Shown piece after piece: positions 54,860-64,000 of a stretch of 64,000 nucleotides of DNA; the first letter of the stretch is position 1, and each line of letters starts with the position of its first letter. The notes beneath the pieces were generated by a model. It saw only the letters and a program-made list of their open reading frames with translations, made no database searches and was not told the DNA's origin. The position numbers and the translations under genes were made by a program. The stretch covers positions 62,001-126,000 of the forward strand of contig NZ_JADLZT010000005.1 in NCBI RefSeq assembly GCF_015453285.1, given 5' to 3'. This DNA comes from Lysobacter niastensis (GTDB lineage Bacteria; Pseudomonadota; Gammaproteobacteria; Xanthomonadales; Xanthomonadaceae).

Positions 54860-55603
54860 TCACACGCCCTGGTTGAACACGACGCCGGCGAACTTGTTCG
54901 GATCGAAGTTGGCCGCGGCCTGTGCGATCGCGGCGGGACTGTCGCGCCCGTAGCCGGCGACCAGCACCACGATGTCGGCCAGGTCCGACAGGATGCGCGC
55001 GTCGGGACCGGAGCTGACCGGTGGTCCGTCGAGCAGCAGGTAACGCGCCGGGTAACGGTTGCGCAGCGTGTCCAGCAGCAGGTGCATGCGGAACGAAGAG
55101 AAATACTCGCCGCCGAACTCGTCCGGCGAACCGGCCGGGATCAGGCGCAGTCTCGGCACGCCGGTCTCGTAGACGATGTCGCCGAGATCCGTTTCCGGGT
55201 CGCGCAGGTAGTCGGTCAGGCCGCCGCGCACCGGTTCGATGCGCATCGTGGTGTGCTGGCTGGGATGGTAGGGATTGCAGTCCAGGACCATCGCGCTGCG
55301 CGTGTCGTGGAAAGCGAACGCCGCGGCGAGGTTGCGGCACACGTAGCTGGCGCCGCTGCCCGGGCTGACCGCCGTCACCAGCGTGACGAAATTGTGGCCG
55401 TCCGCGGTCGCCTGCAGGCGCGTGCGCAGGTCGCGGAAGGCGTTGACCTCGGGTCGGGGCGCCAGGCTGTTGCTGATGATCGACCGTTCCTGCAACTGTG
55501 CAGGTGTCAGCGTCTGGCGCTCCATCGCCGGAGTGACATTGCGGTCGGATGCCGGCCGTTCGATATCGCCGTTGCGCGGTGACAGCGTGCTGGGCTGGTT
55601 CAT
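54860..55603 (-). CDS. BY-kinase-like CpsD/EpsG protein lacking the Walker A lysine
   Basis: 247 residues from the ATG at 55603 (ATGA overlap with the chain-length gene). The fold of the cytoplasmic tyrosine autokinase partner of Wzz/EpsF proteins is clear: NAFRDLRTRLQ, a P-loop region, MVLDCNPYHPS (Walker A' position) and YLLLDGPPVSSGPDARILSDLADIVVLV (Walker B). The P-loop reads VSPGSGASYVCRNLAAAF: Ala85 stands where GKS/GKT has Lys. The protein also ends at NQGV without the usual Tyr cluster. It may bind the chain-length protein without kinase activity. No frameshift is seen, so this is a conserved-looking gene rather than debris. Confidence 0.85.
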   Translation of the reverse strand: MNQPSTLSPRNGDIERPASDRNVTPAMERQTLTPAQLQERSIISNSLAPRPEVNAFRDLRTRLQATADGHNFVTLVTAVSPGSGASYVCRNLAAAFAFHDTRSAMVLDCNPYHPSQHTTMRIEPVRGGLTDYLRDPETDLGDIVYETGVPRLRLIPAGSPDEFGGEYFSSFRMHLLLDTLRNRYPARYLLLDGPPVSSGPDARILSDLADIVVLVAGYGRDSPAAIAQAAANFDPNKFAGVVFNQGV

Positions 55604-57171
55604 TGGGCGAGGATCCATCGGGCGGACAGGGCGAGTCCGTAGGCCACGGGCACCACCAGGACCAGCAGGCATGCCAGTCGCAGCTTGTGCCTGGATTCGG
55701 CGCGACGACTCTGCGTGTTCTGCATCGGGATCGTCCCGAGCACGGGCAGGCCGGCGAGTTGCTCCACCTGCGCCGGCGAGCGGACGCGGTTGTCCATCCT
55801 CAGCATGCCGAGCAGGAACAGCAGCGGCGCGATGACCGCCAGGAACAGGCCGATGCCGGCCACGTGCACCAGGCGCAGTCCGCCGCTGGGCTGCAGCGGG
55901 ATGGCCGCAGGTTCGAGCACGCGGAACGTCAGGCCCTTCTTGCTCGTGTCCATGTCCATCGCGACCTGGGCGTTCTCGCGGCGCTTGAGCAGGTCCTTGT
56001 AGACGTCGCGGTTCACTTCATAGTCGCGTGTCAGGTCGGACATCTCACCGCTGGCCTCGGCGACGCGGTCGCTGCGCGCCATCTCTTCCTGCAGCAGTTG
56101 CTGGCCGAGCGCGATGCGGGACGCCGAAGCCGCGCCGCGGCCGCGGGCATCGGCCACGCGCGTGGAAAGTTCGCCATAGGCCGGGTTGAGTGTCCCGCCG
56201 GTGGATGCGCCTTTCGGCACCACCAGCGTCGTTTCCGATGCGGCACTGCTGCGCACGCCGTTTTGCAGGTCGCGGATCTGGCTGTTGATGCGAACCACGT
56301 CCGGATGCTGGTCGGTGTAGCTCAGCAGCAGGCGGTTGCGCTCGGCGACCAGTTCGGCCATCTGCACCTGCATCTGGCTGCCACGGCTCTGCATCATGCC
56401 GAGCGGGCTCTGGCGCGAAAGCGCGGAGCGCATGGCGCCTTCCTGCGCCTGCGCATCGAGCAGATCCATGCGCGCGTCGTCGACCGCGCGACGCAGCTCG
56501 GCGATGCGACGGACGACATCTTCGTCGGAGCCTGCCCGTGCGTCGGGATTGGCTTTGCGGAACGCGGCCAGCTTGGCTTCCGCGTCGCGCAGCCGGGTGC
56601 TGTAGCGCGAGACCTGGCCGCTGATGAACTCGTAGGCGCTCCTGGCCTGGCTGGCTCGCGCCGCGAGACTTTCCTCGATGATCATCTCGCCGAGCTTGCC
56701 TGTGACCCGGTACGCACGCAGCGGACTGCTGTCGGTGTAGCTCACGCGCACCACGTTCGGCAGTTGCTTGGACGAGGTGATCTCGGTGTTCTGCGCGATC
56801 TTCTTGATCAGCTGTTCCTGCTCGAGCGCGCTCGGATGGCTGTCCATCCAGCCGCCGGCCTTGAGCACCTCACGCATCACCTTGCGGCTGAAGGCCACCT
56901 CCCGTGCGATGGCTGCACGGTCGACGACTTCGGCGTTCGCGGCGGACTTGCCTGTCGCCAGCGTGTTCTCGTCCACCATGATCGTGGTGGTGGACGAATA
57001 GTTCTTCGACAACGTCAGGCCGAAGAACAGGGCGCCGAGCGCGATCGCGGCGAAAATCGCAGCGAGGAACACGGGGCGGCGGCGAGTCTCCTCGAAGACG
57101 ACGGGCAATAGCGTTGCCGCCGTCGGCAGGCGACTCTCGGGGGCGGTCCACTCGACAAGTGCGGTGCTCAT
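55600..57171 (-). CDS. Polysaccharide chain-length determinant (Wzz/EpsF-like PCP)
   Basis: 523 residues. The N-terminal Wzz domain has a membrane helix (PVFLAAIFAAIALGALFFGLTL), then a long periplasmic helical region (coiled coil about residues 190-420) and a second helix near 450 (GIGLFLAVIAPLLFLLGML) with a third at the C-terminus. A Pro-rich motif VLEPAAIPLQPSGG precedes the second helix, as in PCP-2 proteins. It sets chain length and bridges polymerisation to export. It matches the 'XrtA system polysaccharide chain length determinant' group. It starts 11 bases after the export-lipoprotein stop. Confidence 0.9.
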   Translation of the reverse strand: MSTALVEWTAPESRLPTAATLLPVVFEETRRRPVFLAAIFAAIALGALFFGLTLSKNYSSTTTIMVDENTLATGKSAANAEVVDRAAIAREVAFSRKVMREVLKAGGWMDSHPSALEQEQLIKKIAQNTEITSSKQLPNVVRVSYTDSSPLRAYRVTGKLGEMIIEESLAARASQARSAYEFISGQVSRYSTRLRDAEAKLAAFRKANPDARAGSDEDVVRRIAELRRAVDDARMDLLDAQAQEGAMRSALSRQSPLGMMQSRGSQMQVQMAELVAERNRLLLSYTDQHPDVVRINSQIRDLQNGVRSSAASETTLVVPKGASTGGTLNPAYGELSTRVADARGRGAASASRIALGQQLLQEEMARSDRVAEASGEMSDLTRDYEVNRDVYKDLLKRRENAQVAMDMDTSKKGLTFRVLEPAAIPLQPSGGLRLVHVAGIGLFLAVIAPLLFLLGMLRMDNRVRSPAQVEQLAGLPVLGTIPMQNTQSRRAESRHKLRLACLLVLVVPVAYGLALSARWILAQ

Positions 57172-57181
57172 GACGCCGAGC

Positions 57182-57802
57182 TCAAAGCGCGCGCTCGGGC
57201 ACGGTGATCACATCGCCGGGCGCAACGGCGTAGTTGGTCGCCAGGTCGCCACGGTTGAGGATGCGATCGAGCTTGACCGCATAGTTGACGGTGTCCTGCC
57301 CGTTCTTGCGATACAGCCCGGAGCGGTCAGGCGCCGCGAACTCGGTGACGCCACCGGCGGCGAGCACCGCGTCGAGCACGGTCATGCCCTGGCGGTACGG
57401 AATCGACACCGGCGTGCGCACGGCACCGGTCACGCGCACGCGCGACAGGTATTCGTGGCTGCGCAGTTCGGTGAGGATCACCGTGACCTGCGGCTCGCGC
57501 ACGTAGGTAGCGAGCTTGCTCTGGACTTCCTTGGCGACTTCGTCGGGCAGGCGGCCCGCGGCGGTCACGTCGCCGACCAGCGGCACGGTGATGTTGCCGT
57601 CGGGACGCACGGGAGCGGTGATGCTCAACTCGGGACTGCGCCACACCGATACCTGCACGACGTCATCGACGCCGATGCGGTACGCCGAGGCCGTGGTCGG
57701 CACGTCGGCGGGAGGTGCGGTGGAAACGGCACCACTGGAGCTCGCGCACGCGGCCAGCAGCAGGGAAACACATACAGCCCACAAACCGATCACGACGCGC
57801 AT
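57182..57802 (-). CDS. Polysaccharide export lipoprotein (Wza/EpsE-like)
   Basis: 206 residues with a GGAGAAAAG ribosome-binding site. It has a type II signal with lipobox LLAACAS (Cys near residue 19), then the polysaccharide export sequence YRIGVDDVVQVSVWRSPELS and VRPDGNITVPLVGDV, and a SLBB domain (RVRVTGAVRTPVSIPYRQGMTVLDAVLAAGGVTEFA). It lacks the C-terminal outer-membrane helix of E. coli Wza, so it resembles short EpsE types working with an outer-membrane barrel such as the EpsL-like protein nearby. The first gene after a 105-base gap from the epimerase gene, which may contain an internal promoter. Confidence 0.92.
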   Translation of the reverse strand: MRVVIGLWAVCVSLLLAACASSSGAVSTAPPADVPTTASAYRIGVDDVVQVSVWRSPELSITAPVRPDGNITVPLVGDVTAAGRLPDEVAKEVQSKLATYVREPQVTVILTELRSHEYLSRVRVTGAVRTPVSIPYRQGMTVLDAVLAAGGVTEFAAPDRSGLYRKNGQDTVNYAVKLDRILNRGDLATNYAVAPGDVITVPERAL

Positions 57803-57907
57803 GGCTTTTCTCCGGTATACGCCCTAATTCCGAACGCCTCTGGCGGTTTAACCCGGCCAGCCGAAGCGCCCGGGACATGCAAACCCGGGGCCAACCCGGA
57901 TCTTCGT

Positions 57908-58915
57908 TCAGGTGCCGTAAAAACTGCGGTACCACTCGACGAACTTACGTACTCCTACCTCTACCGGCGTGGACGGCGCGTATCCGGTGTCGCGCTGGAG
58001 GGCCTCGACGTCGGCGTAAGTGTCCGGAACATCGCCCGGCTGAAGAGGCAGCATCCGCATCTCGGCTTTACGGCCCAGGCATTCCTCCAGGACCTCGATG
58101 TAGCGCAGCAGTTCGACCGGGCGGTGGCTGCCGATGTTGTAGACGCGGTAGGGCGCTGACGAACTGGCCGGGTTCGGCACCAGCGGATCGAAGGTGGGAT
58201 CCGGGCCGGGCACACGGTCGAGGGTGCGGATAACGCCTTCGACGATGTCGTCGATGTAGGTGAAGTCGCGGGTGTGGCGGCCGTGGTTGAAGACGTCCAG
58301 CGGCTCGCCGGCGAGGATGCGCCGCGTGAACAGGAACAGCGCCATGTCGGGGCGCCCCCAGGGGCCGTAGACGGTGAAGAAGCGCAGGCCGGTGGTTGGC
58401 AGGTCGAACAGATGGCTGTAGGTATGCGCCATCAGTTCGTTGGCCTTCTTGGTGGCGGCGTACATGCTCACCGGATGGTCGACGCTGTCGGCCACGTCGA
58501 ACGGCAGCTTGCGGTTGGCGCCGTAGACCGAGCTGGAGGACGCGTACACCAGGTGCTCGACGTCGCCGTGGCGGCAGGCTTCGAGGATGTTCATGAATCC
58601 GACGATGTTGCTGTCGATATAGGCGTGCGGGTTCTCCAGCGAGTAGCGCACGCCGGCCTGGGCGGCGAGGTTGACCACGCGTTGCGGTCTGAAGTCGGTG
58701 AACGCCGTCTTCACGGCCTCGCGATCCTCCAGTGACGCCCGCGTGAAACGAAAACCGGCCTGCGGGAGCAGCCGCGCCAGCCGCGCTTCCTTCAGCCGCG
58801 GATCGTAGTAGGCGTTGACGTCGTCGTAGCCCAGGACTTCGTCGCCGCGCTCCAGCAGCCGCTCGCTGAGGCGCGAACCGATGAAGCCCGCGGCTCCGGT
58901 GACCAGTACCCGCAT
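57908..58915 (-). CDS. UDP-uronate 4-epimerase (short-chain dehydrogenase family)
   Basis: 335 residues. NAD site [11 protein letters not shown] at the N-terminus, catalytic Ser in YASSSSVYG and YAATKK (Tyr/Lys). [25 protein letters not shown] and [21 protein letters not shown] are typical of UDP-glucuronate 4-epimerases. It probably makes UDP-galacturonate (or the N-acetyl analogue) from the product of the adjacent dehydrogenase, supplying an acidic sugar. It lies 17 bases after the dehydrogenase stop, the second gene of the minus-strand operon. Confidence 0.92.
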   Translation of the reverse strand: MRVLVTGAAGFIGSRLSERLLERGDEVLGYDDVNAYYDPRLKEARLARLLPQAGFRFTRASLEDREAVKTAFTDFRPQRVVNLAAQAGVRYSLENPHAYIDSNIVGFMNILEACRHGDVEHLVYASSSSVYGANRKLPFDVADSVDHPVSMYAATKKANELMAHTYSHLFDLPTTGLRFFTVYGPWGRPDMALFLFTRRILAGEPLDVFNHGRHTRDFTYIDDIVEGVIRTLDRVPGPDPTFDPLVPNPASSSAPYRVYNIGSHRPVELLRYIEVLEECLGRKAEMRMLPLQPGDVPDTYADVEALQRDTGYAPSTPVEVGVRKFVEWYRSFYGT

Positions 58916-58933
58916 GTCGGGCTCCTCGTTCCT

Positions 58934-60223
<1,290 letters not shown>

Positions 60224-60410
60224 CGCGTCACGTTCTCCGGTCTGGCGGCAGTCTTCGGGAGATGAGCACGCGACGCGTGCCCGAAGGCGGACAGATGGCT
60301 CGTGCCGGTTCGATGTCCCCTGTATCGGGACAGAACGTGAAAGTTGCCGGTTACCGGCAAGCACGGGTTTCTGCGTTGTGTTGATGGAGACCGAAAAGGA
60401 GGCGAGCCCG
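60224..60410. promoter_or_regulatory. Divergent promoter region of the EPS operon and galE
   Basis: The 187-base gap between two divergent genes must carry promoters for both directions. A perfect Shine-Dalgarno AAGGAGG (60396-60402) belongs to galE. The inverted repeat CACGCGACGCGTG (60268-60280) is present. No consensus -35/-10 pair stands out on either strand. Confidence 0.45.
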
Positions 60411-61487
60411 ATGCGAATTCTGGTGACCGGCGGTGCGGGCTACATCGGCTGCCACACCTGCGTGGTGCTGGCCGAGCGCGGTCATCAGATCGTCATCGCG
60501 GACAATTTCGTCAACAGCTCGCCACTGGTGCTGCAGCGGCTTGGCCGCCTGACCCAGAAGGTGATCGCATCGCATCGTGTCGACCTGCGCGACCACGAGG
60601 CGCTGAACACGTTGTTCTCCACCTACCGCTTCGACGCCGTGGTGCATTTCGCCGCGCTCAAGGCGGTCGGCGAATCCTGCGAGCGTCCGCTCGACTACTA
60701 CGAGAACAACGTCTGCGGCAGCATCGCCCTGCTGCAGGCGATGGTCCGGGCCAAGGTGCGGCGAATCGTGTTCAGTTCCTCGGCGACGGTCTACGGGGAT
60801 CCGCAGCAGGTGCCGCTGGACGAAGCCGCGGCGGTACAGCCGTGCAACCCCTATGGCCGCACCAAGGCGATGATCGAGCAGCTGATCGGCGACCTCTGCG
60901 CGTCCGACCCGATGTTCACCGCGGCCTGCCTGCGTTACTTCAATCCGGTCGGCGCACATCCGTCGGGCCTGATCGGCGAGGATCCGTCCGGGATTCCCAA
61001 CAACCTGATGCCCTACATCTGCCAGGTGGCGGTCGGGCGTCGCGAGCAGCTGCGCATCTTCGGCAACGACTACCCGACGGCGGATGGCACCGGCGTGCGC
61101 GATTACCTGCATGTGCTGGACCTGGCGCGCGCGCATGCCGATGCGCTGGAGTACCTCGCCGATACCGGCCGCAACCTCACGGTGAACCTCGGCACCGGCC
61201 AGGGCATCAGCGTGCTGCAGCTGCTGCGCGCCTTCGAACAGGCCTGCGGTCGCGAGATTCCATACGAGATCGTCGAGCGGCGTCCCGGTGACGTGGCAAC
61301 GATCTATGCCGACCCCACGCTGGCGGCGTCGACGCTGGGCTGGCGCACCGAGCTGGACCTGGACGCGATGTGCCGCGACGCCTGGAACTGGCAGATGAGC
61401 AACCCGGACGGGTATCGCGCACTGGAGCGCGTGCGGCGGATTCCCGCCCTGCGCACGCGGCGCCGGGGCAACATCGCCCAGGCCTGA
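60411..61487 (+). CDS. galE: UDP-glucose 4-epimerase GalE
   Basis: 358 residues from the ATG at 60411, fixed by AAGGAGG 8 bases upstream. NAD site TGGAGYIGCHTCVVL, FAALKAVGES, catalytic Ser/Tyr/Lys in FSSSATVYG and YGRTK, ACLRYFNPVGAHPSG, and the GalE-specific RDYLHVLDLARAHADALEYL and GDVATIYADP. It interconverts UDP-glucose and UDP-galactose (possibly the N-acetyl forms), supplying EPS precursors. It marks the right boundary of the EPS locus. Confidence 0.95.
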   Translation: MRILVTGGAGYIGCHTCVVLAERGHQIVIADNFVNSSPLVLQRLGRLTQKVIASHRVDLRDHEALNTLFSTYRFDAVVHFAALKAVGESCERPLDYYENNVCGSIALLQAMVRAKVRRIVFSSSATVYGDPQQVPLDEAAAVQPCNPYGRTKAMIEQLIGDLCASDPMFTAACLRYFNPVGAHPSGLIGEDPSGIPNNLMPYICQVAVGRREQLRIFGNDYPTADGTGVRDYLHVLDLARAHADALEYLADTGRNLTVNLGTGQGISVLQLLRAFEQACGREIPYEIVERRPGDVATIYADPTLAASTLGWRTELDLDAMCRDAWNWQMSNPDGYRALERVRRIPALRTRRRGNIAQA

Positions 61488-61632
61488 GGGGGCGCCGCGC
61501 AGAAGTACGGTTGCGGCGATGAGCAACGCGCCGCAGCGCGTGAAGAGGGTGAACTACGGCAGGGAAGGTCTGGAATAGCCGTTGTCATCCCCGCGTCCGA
61601 CTGGACTCCCTCCGGTCGCAGGAAGAACAGGC

Positions 61633-62157
61633 CTAGCGCACGGCTGGCCGCACCGGACCGGCGCTGCCGGCGCGGCGGCGGGCCAGGATGATGCGGCGAA
61701 CCTGCAGCACCGCCCCCATCAGGAACACGAGGAAGGCTATCGCCACGCCCGTCTGGACCACCGGCGCTTCCGGCCCGGAGGCCCACGGCTGCCCCACCGG
61801 CACCCGCGTGGCGGTTTCGGTGATGGCCGGAATCATGTGGAAGAACAGTGTCAACGAGTATCCGACCACCGACACATACGCCGATGCGCGTCCGAACCAG
61901 TTCCAGTGCTCGGCGCACCAGGCGATGGCCAGCACCATCAGCGTCAGGATGCCGAGCGCGTGCGGCTTGCCGAATCCGCCGTGGCGGAAGATGAAAAAGC
62001 CCGTCAGGCAGGTCAGCACCGTCATGACCAGGTAGACGCGGCCGGAGAACGTTCGCGAGCCGATTTCCCCGTAACGCACGAGGGCTGCCACGCCAGCGGC
62101 GACCGCGACCAGGCTGATCACGGTATGGACCATGCCGAACGGTGTGATGCCTAACAT
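61633..62157 (-). CDS. Small five-helix membrane protein of unknown function
   Basis: 174 residues from the ATG at 62157; GGGGAGGG lies upstream. Five hydrophobic segments are visible (about residues 8-28, 42-60, 68-86, 93-113 and 138-160) and a basic C-terminus. His/Trp residues in CAEHWNWFGR and FFHMIPAI lie near membrane edges. I do not recognise the family. It is co-directional with, and 86 bases downstream of, the isochorismatase-family gene, so the two may be co-transcribed. Confidence 0.75.
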   Translation of the reverse strand: MLGITPFGMVHTVISLVAVAAGVAALVRYGEIGSRTFSGRVYLVMTVLTCLTGFFIFRHGGFGKPHALGILTLMVLAIAWCAEHWNWFGRASAYVSVVGYSLTLFFHMIPAITETATRVPVGQPWASGPEAPVVQTGVAIAFLVFLMGAVLQVRRIILARRRAGSAGPVRPAVR

Positions 62158-62243
62158 GACGCCCTCCCCAGGGCTTCTCCGGGTGATTCGCCCCGGTGGA
62201 CCGAAACAACGTGGTTCCGTGCCCGCGGCGGCCACGCCCCGGA

Positions 62244-62870
62244 TCAGGCGTTCACGCCCTGTAGCGCTTCCAGCAACTGATCGGTCGTGAATATCGCATG
62301 GGCGAAGGACGGGGCATTGATCTCGTGCGCGGCATGCATCGCTTCCGGGCTGAACGCCGCGGTGGCGTCGCGCACCAGCGTGACGTGGTAGCCCAGTTCG
62401 GTGGCGAAGCGGCCGGTGGACTCGATGCAGGTATTGGCGATCAGGCCGACCAGGATCACGTGGCTGATCCGCTTCTGTTTCAGCAGGAAATCGAGGTCCG
62501 TGTTGGCGAAGCCGCTGCCGCCCCAGTGCTCCTTGACGATCGTGTCGCCCGGTTGCGGCGCGAACTCGGGGAACCATTCGCCGCCCCAGCTGCCCTTGGC
62601 GAAGACCTGGCCTTTCGCGGTACCGAGCTGGTACGGCGTCGGGTGGTCCCATCCGGCGAAGTCGTCCGGTTCGGAGCGGTGGTGCGGAACGATGAACACG
62701 GGGAGCCCAGCGGCGCGCACCGCCGCCACGATCCGCTTGAGGTTGCCGTGCAGCCCCACGGATTCCGCGACGGCGGCGACCCGCGGCCACAGCTTGCCGC
62801 CGTCGGCCAGGAAATCGTTGTACGGGTCCACGAACAGCAGGGCGGTATGGCCGGCGGGGTAGGTGGGCAT
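62244..62870 (-). CDS. Isochorismatase-family cysteine hydrolase
   Basis: 208 residues from the ATG at 62870 (MPTYPAGHTALLFVDPYNDF); an ATG at 62906 would add 12. The family triad is present: Asp in VDPYNDF, Lys in IVKEHWGGSGFANTDLDFLL and Cys in IANTCIESTGRFATELGY. Members hydrolyse amides or vinyl ethers (nicotinamidase, N-carbamoyl hydrolases, isochorismatase). The substrate is unknown and no siderophore genes are beside it. The AraC-type regulator divergent from it is a plausible controller. Confidence 0.88.
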   Translation of the reverse strand: MPTYPAGHTALLFVDPYNDFLADGGKLWPRVAAVAESVGLHGNLKRIVAAVRAAGLPVFIVPHHRSEPDDFAGWDHPTPYQLGTAKGQVFAKGSWGGEWFPEFAPQPGDTIVKEHWGGSGFANTDLDFLLKQKRISHVILVGLIANTCIESTGRFATELGYHVTLVRDATAAFSPEAMHAAHEINAPSFAHAIFTTDQLLEALQGVNA

Positions 62871-63189
62871 GGGAGGCGTCCGGCGGAGGCAGGAATGAAC
62901 GCGCATGTTCGACCCGCGTGAAGAGGCCGTCTTGTATGCCAGTGCGGGCGCTTCACGCTCTTTTTCGCACCCGCCCTTCCTACTTGGGCCCGTTAGTGCG
63001 TTCGATCCAGACAGGCGGCACCGATCGCCTGCACGAAACCAACCCGCATTCAGCCGCAACGGACCGCGCGTCGGGCGGTGCTGCCGCATTGGAGTGGCAT
63101 CACCCGTTCGAGGCATGGGGCTTCACGCATCCAATGGAGAGGATGCCTGTCTGTCCGCGCCACGGCCATGCATCGACGAGGAGGCTCCG
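62871..63189. promoter_or_regulatory. 319-base divergent region, isochorismatase-family gene / AraC gene
   Basis: No gene or clear promoter was found. It contains the GAGGAGG ribosome-binding site of the AraC-type gene (63179-63185). The divergent arrangement suggests operator sites for the regulator, but none could be recognised. Confidence 0.35.
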
Positions 63190-63639
63190 ATGGACACGTT
63201 CGACGTTTCCTGGAACACGCCGGTAGACGCGCGCGAATGCGCGGCGGTTGCCGTGCCGCAGGAAGCGCCGGACGATGTCCGTGTCCACTCGCGCTGGAAG
63301 CAGGGCTTGCCGCAAGGCACCGTGCTACGCATCCACGACTACATGGCCACGCACATTGGAGAAAGCATCAGCCTGGAGTCGCTGGCGCGCGTGGCCTGCA
63401 TGAGCCGGTTCCATTTCGCCAGGCGTTTCCGCCAGAGCACCGGATGCAGTCCGATGGCGTTCCTGTTGCGCATGCGCATCGAACGCGCTCGCGGCCTGCT
63501 TGCCGATGGCGATACGCGCATCGCCGACATCGCCGCGGAGCTCGGATTCTTCGACCAGAGCCATTTCACCCGCACGTTCCGCCGCACGACCGGCATGAGT
63601 CCGCGGGCCTATGCGCGTGCGCAGGTGACGCTCTCCTGA
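63190..63639 (+). CDS. Short AraC-family transcription regulator
   Basis: 149 residues from the ATG at 63190, preceded by GAGGAGG. After about 45 unassigned residues, only the C-terminal double helix-turn-helix is present: ISLESLARVACMSRFHFARRFRQSTGCSPMAFLLRMRIERARGLL and TRIADIAAELGFFDQSHFTRTFRRTTGMSPRAYAR, both helices intact. No sensing domain, so it resembles the SoxS/MarA size class. It probably regulates the divergent hydrolase gene or itself; this is inference. Confidence 0.93.
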   Translation: MDTFDVSWNTPVDARECAAVAVPQEAPDDVRVHSRWKQGLPQGTVLRIHDYMATHIGESISLESLARVACMSRFHFARRFRQSTGCSPMAFLLRMRIERARGLLADGDTRIADIAAELGFFDQSHFTRTFRRTTGMSPRAYARAQVTLS

Positions 63640-63659
63640 CGGCCGCCGTCCTCGCCGAG

Positions 63660-64000
63660 TCAGTCGTGCTGGATGAAACGCAGGCCGACGCCTGGCTCGG
63701 TGGCGATCCAGCGCGGGGCGGCGGCATCGTCGCCCAGCTTGTGGCGCAGTTTGCCGACGAGGATGCGCAGGTAGTGCGTATCGTGCTGGTGGGTCGGTCC
63801 CCACAGTTCGCGCAGCAGTTGCGGCTGGGTAACGACGCGGCCCGCATGCTGCAGCAACAGCGCCAGCAGTGCGTATTCCTTTCTTCCCAGCGCGACGACC
63901 GCTCCGTCAAGGCGCACTTCGCGGCGCGCCAGGTCGATGTGCAGGCGGCCGTCGTCGTACACCGGCAGGGCTTCGCCTGATGTGGCGTGCGCGCGCAGCA
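63660..64000 (-). CDS. KdpE-like response regulator, C-terminal winged-helix domain (cut by right edge)
   Basis: The minus-strand frame is open from the window edge to the stop at 63660 (113 codons). The OmpR-type winged helix reads LHIDLARREVRLDGAVVALGRKEYALLALLLQHAGRVVTQPQLLRELWG, THQHDTHYLRILVGKLRHKLGD and IATEPGVGLRF. The PTHQHDTHYLR segment is characteristic of KdpE, the potassium-stress regulator. The receiver domain and the start are outside the window, so an internal GTG at 63962 is not the start. The sensor KdpD would be expected next to it, outside the window. Confidence 0.85.
   Translation of the reverse strand, partial: LRAHATSGEALPVYDDGRLHIDLARREVRLDGAVVALGRKEYALLALLLQHAGRVVTQPQLLRELWGPTHQHDTHYLRILVGKLRHKLGDDAAAPRWIATEPGVGLRFIQHD

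Noticed and set aside
63660-63962. Complete 100-residue stand-alone winged-helix protein starting at the GTG at 63962
   Set aside because: The frame stays open to the window edge and the upstream residues look like the linker of a response regulator, so it is the C-terminal part of a longer gene.

Overview
The window is GC-rich Gram-negative chromosomal DNA, most likely from a gammaproteobacterium of the Xanthomonadaceae (Lysobacter/Luteimonas/Xanthomonas type). The evidence is the order lexA-recA-recX-alaS-csrA, the alaS-csrA-tRNA-Ser-tRNA-Arg neighbourhood typical of gammaproteobacteria, a Xanthomonas-like LexA box, and an outer-membrane TonB-dependent receptor. The assignment rests on synteny and motifs, not on a search.

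Region 1 (1-13440) is housekeeping. It holds the N-terminal two fifths of katG (runs off the left edge), mutS, a TonB-dependent receptor, pncC (CinA C-terminal type), lexA with a LexA box overlapping its own start codon, recA, recX, alaS, csrA, tRNA-Ser(GCT) and tRNA-Arg(ACG). A strong rho-independent terminator closes it at 13398-13439.

Region 2 (13480-61487) is a very large exopolysaccharide (EPS) locus with a PKS/NRPS assembly line inside it. On the minus strand at its left end are two tandem serine-acetyltransferase-like enzymes, an ATP-grasp protein and a TIGR04325-type methyltransferase. On the plus strand follow a Sfp-type phosphopantetheinyl transferase overlapping a polyprenyl-phosphate sugar transferase, then (past a minus-strand J-domain membrane protein) a JmjC/cupin oxygenase, a 2417-aa A-T-KS-AT-T-aminotransferase protein, a 2163-aa C-A-T-C-A-T protein, two alpha/beta hydrolases resembling the 'exosortase A system-associated hydrolases 2 and 1', and a fused protein with a GINT1/GH43-like beta-propeller. 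Specificity codes read by eye suggest Val (tentative), Ser and Gly. There is no integrated thioesterase. The expected chain is therefore Val + malonyl (transaminated to a beta-amine), then Ser, then Gly.

The right part of region 2 holds the EPS machinery. Two paralogous secreted parallel beta-helix proteins flank a Wzx-type flippase and a YdcF/ElyC-like protein. A long minus-strand operon then reads, in transcription order, UDP-sugar dehydrogenase, UDP-uronate 4-epimerase, export lipoprotein (EpsE-like), chain-length protein (EpsF-like), a BY-kinase-like protein lacking its Walker A lysine, an outer-membrane barrel (EpsL-like), a GT2, three GT4 enzymes, an AsnB-type amidotransferase, a Wzy-type polymerase and the second beta-helix protein. 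galE is divergent at the right end. No exosortase or PEP-CTERM protein is visible.

Region 3 (61488-64000) holds a small five-helix membrane protein, an isochorismatase-family cysteine hydrolase, a short AraC-type regulator, and the C-terminal winged helix of a KdpE-like response regulator cut by the right edge.

Inference: the plus-strand assembly line makes a small amino-polyketide peptide whose context (coupled PPTase/sugar transferase, hydrolase pair, glycan-type terminal gene) suggests that it modifies or accompanies the polysaccharide rather than being an unrelated metabolite.
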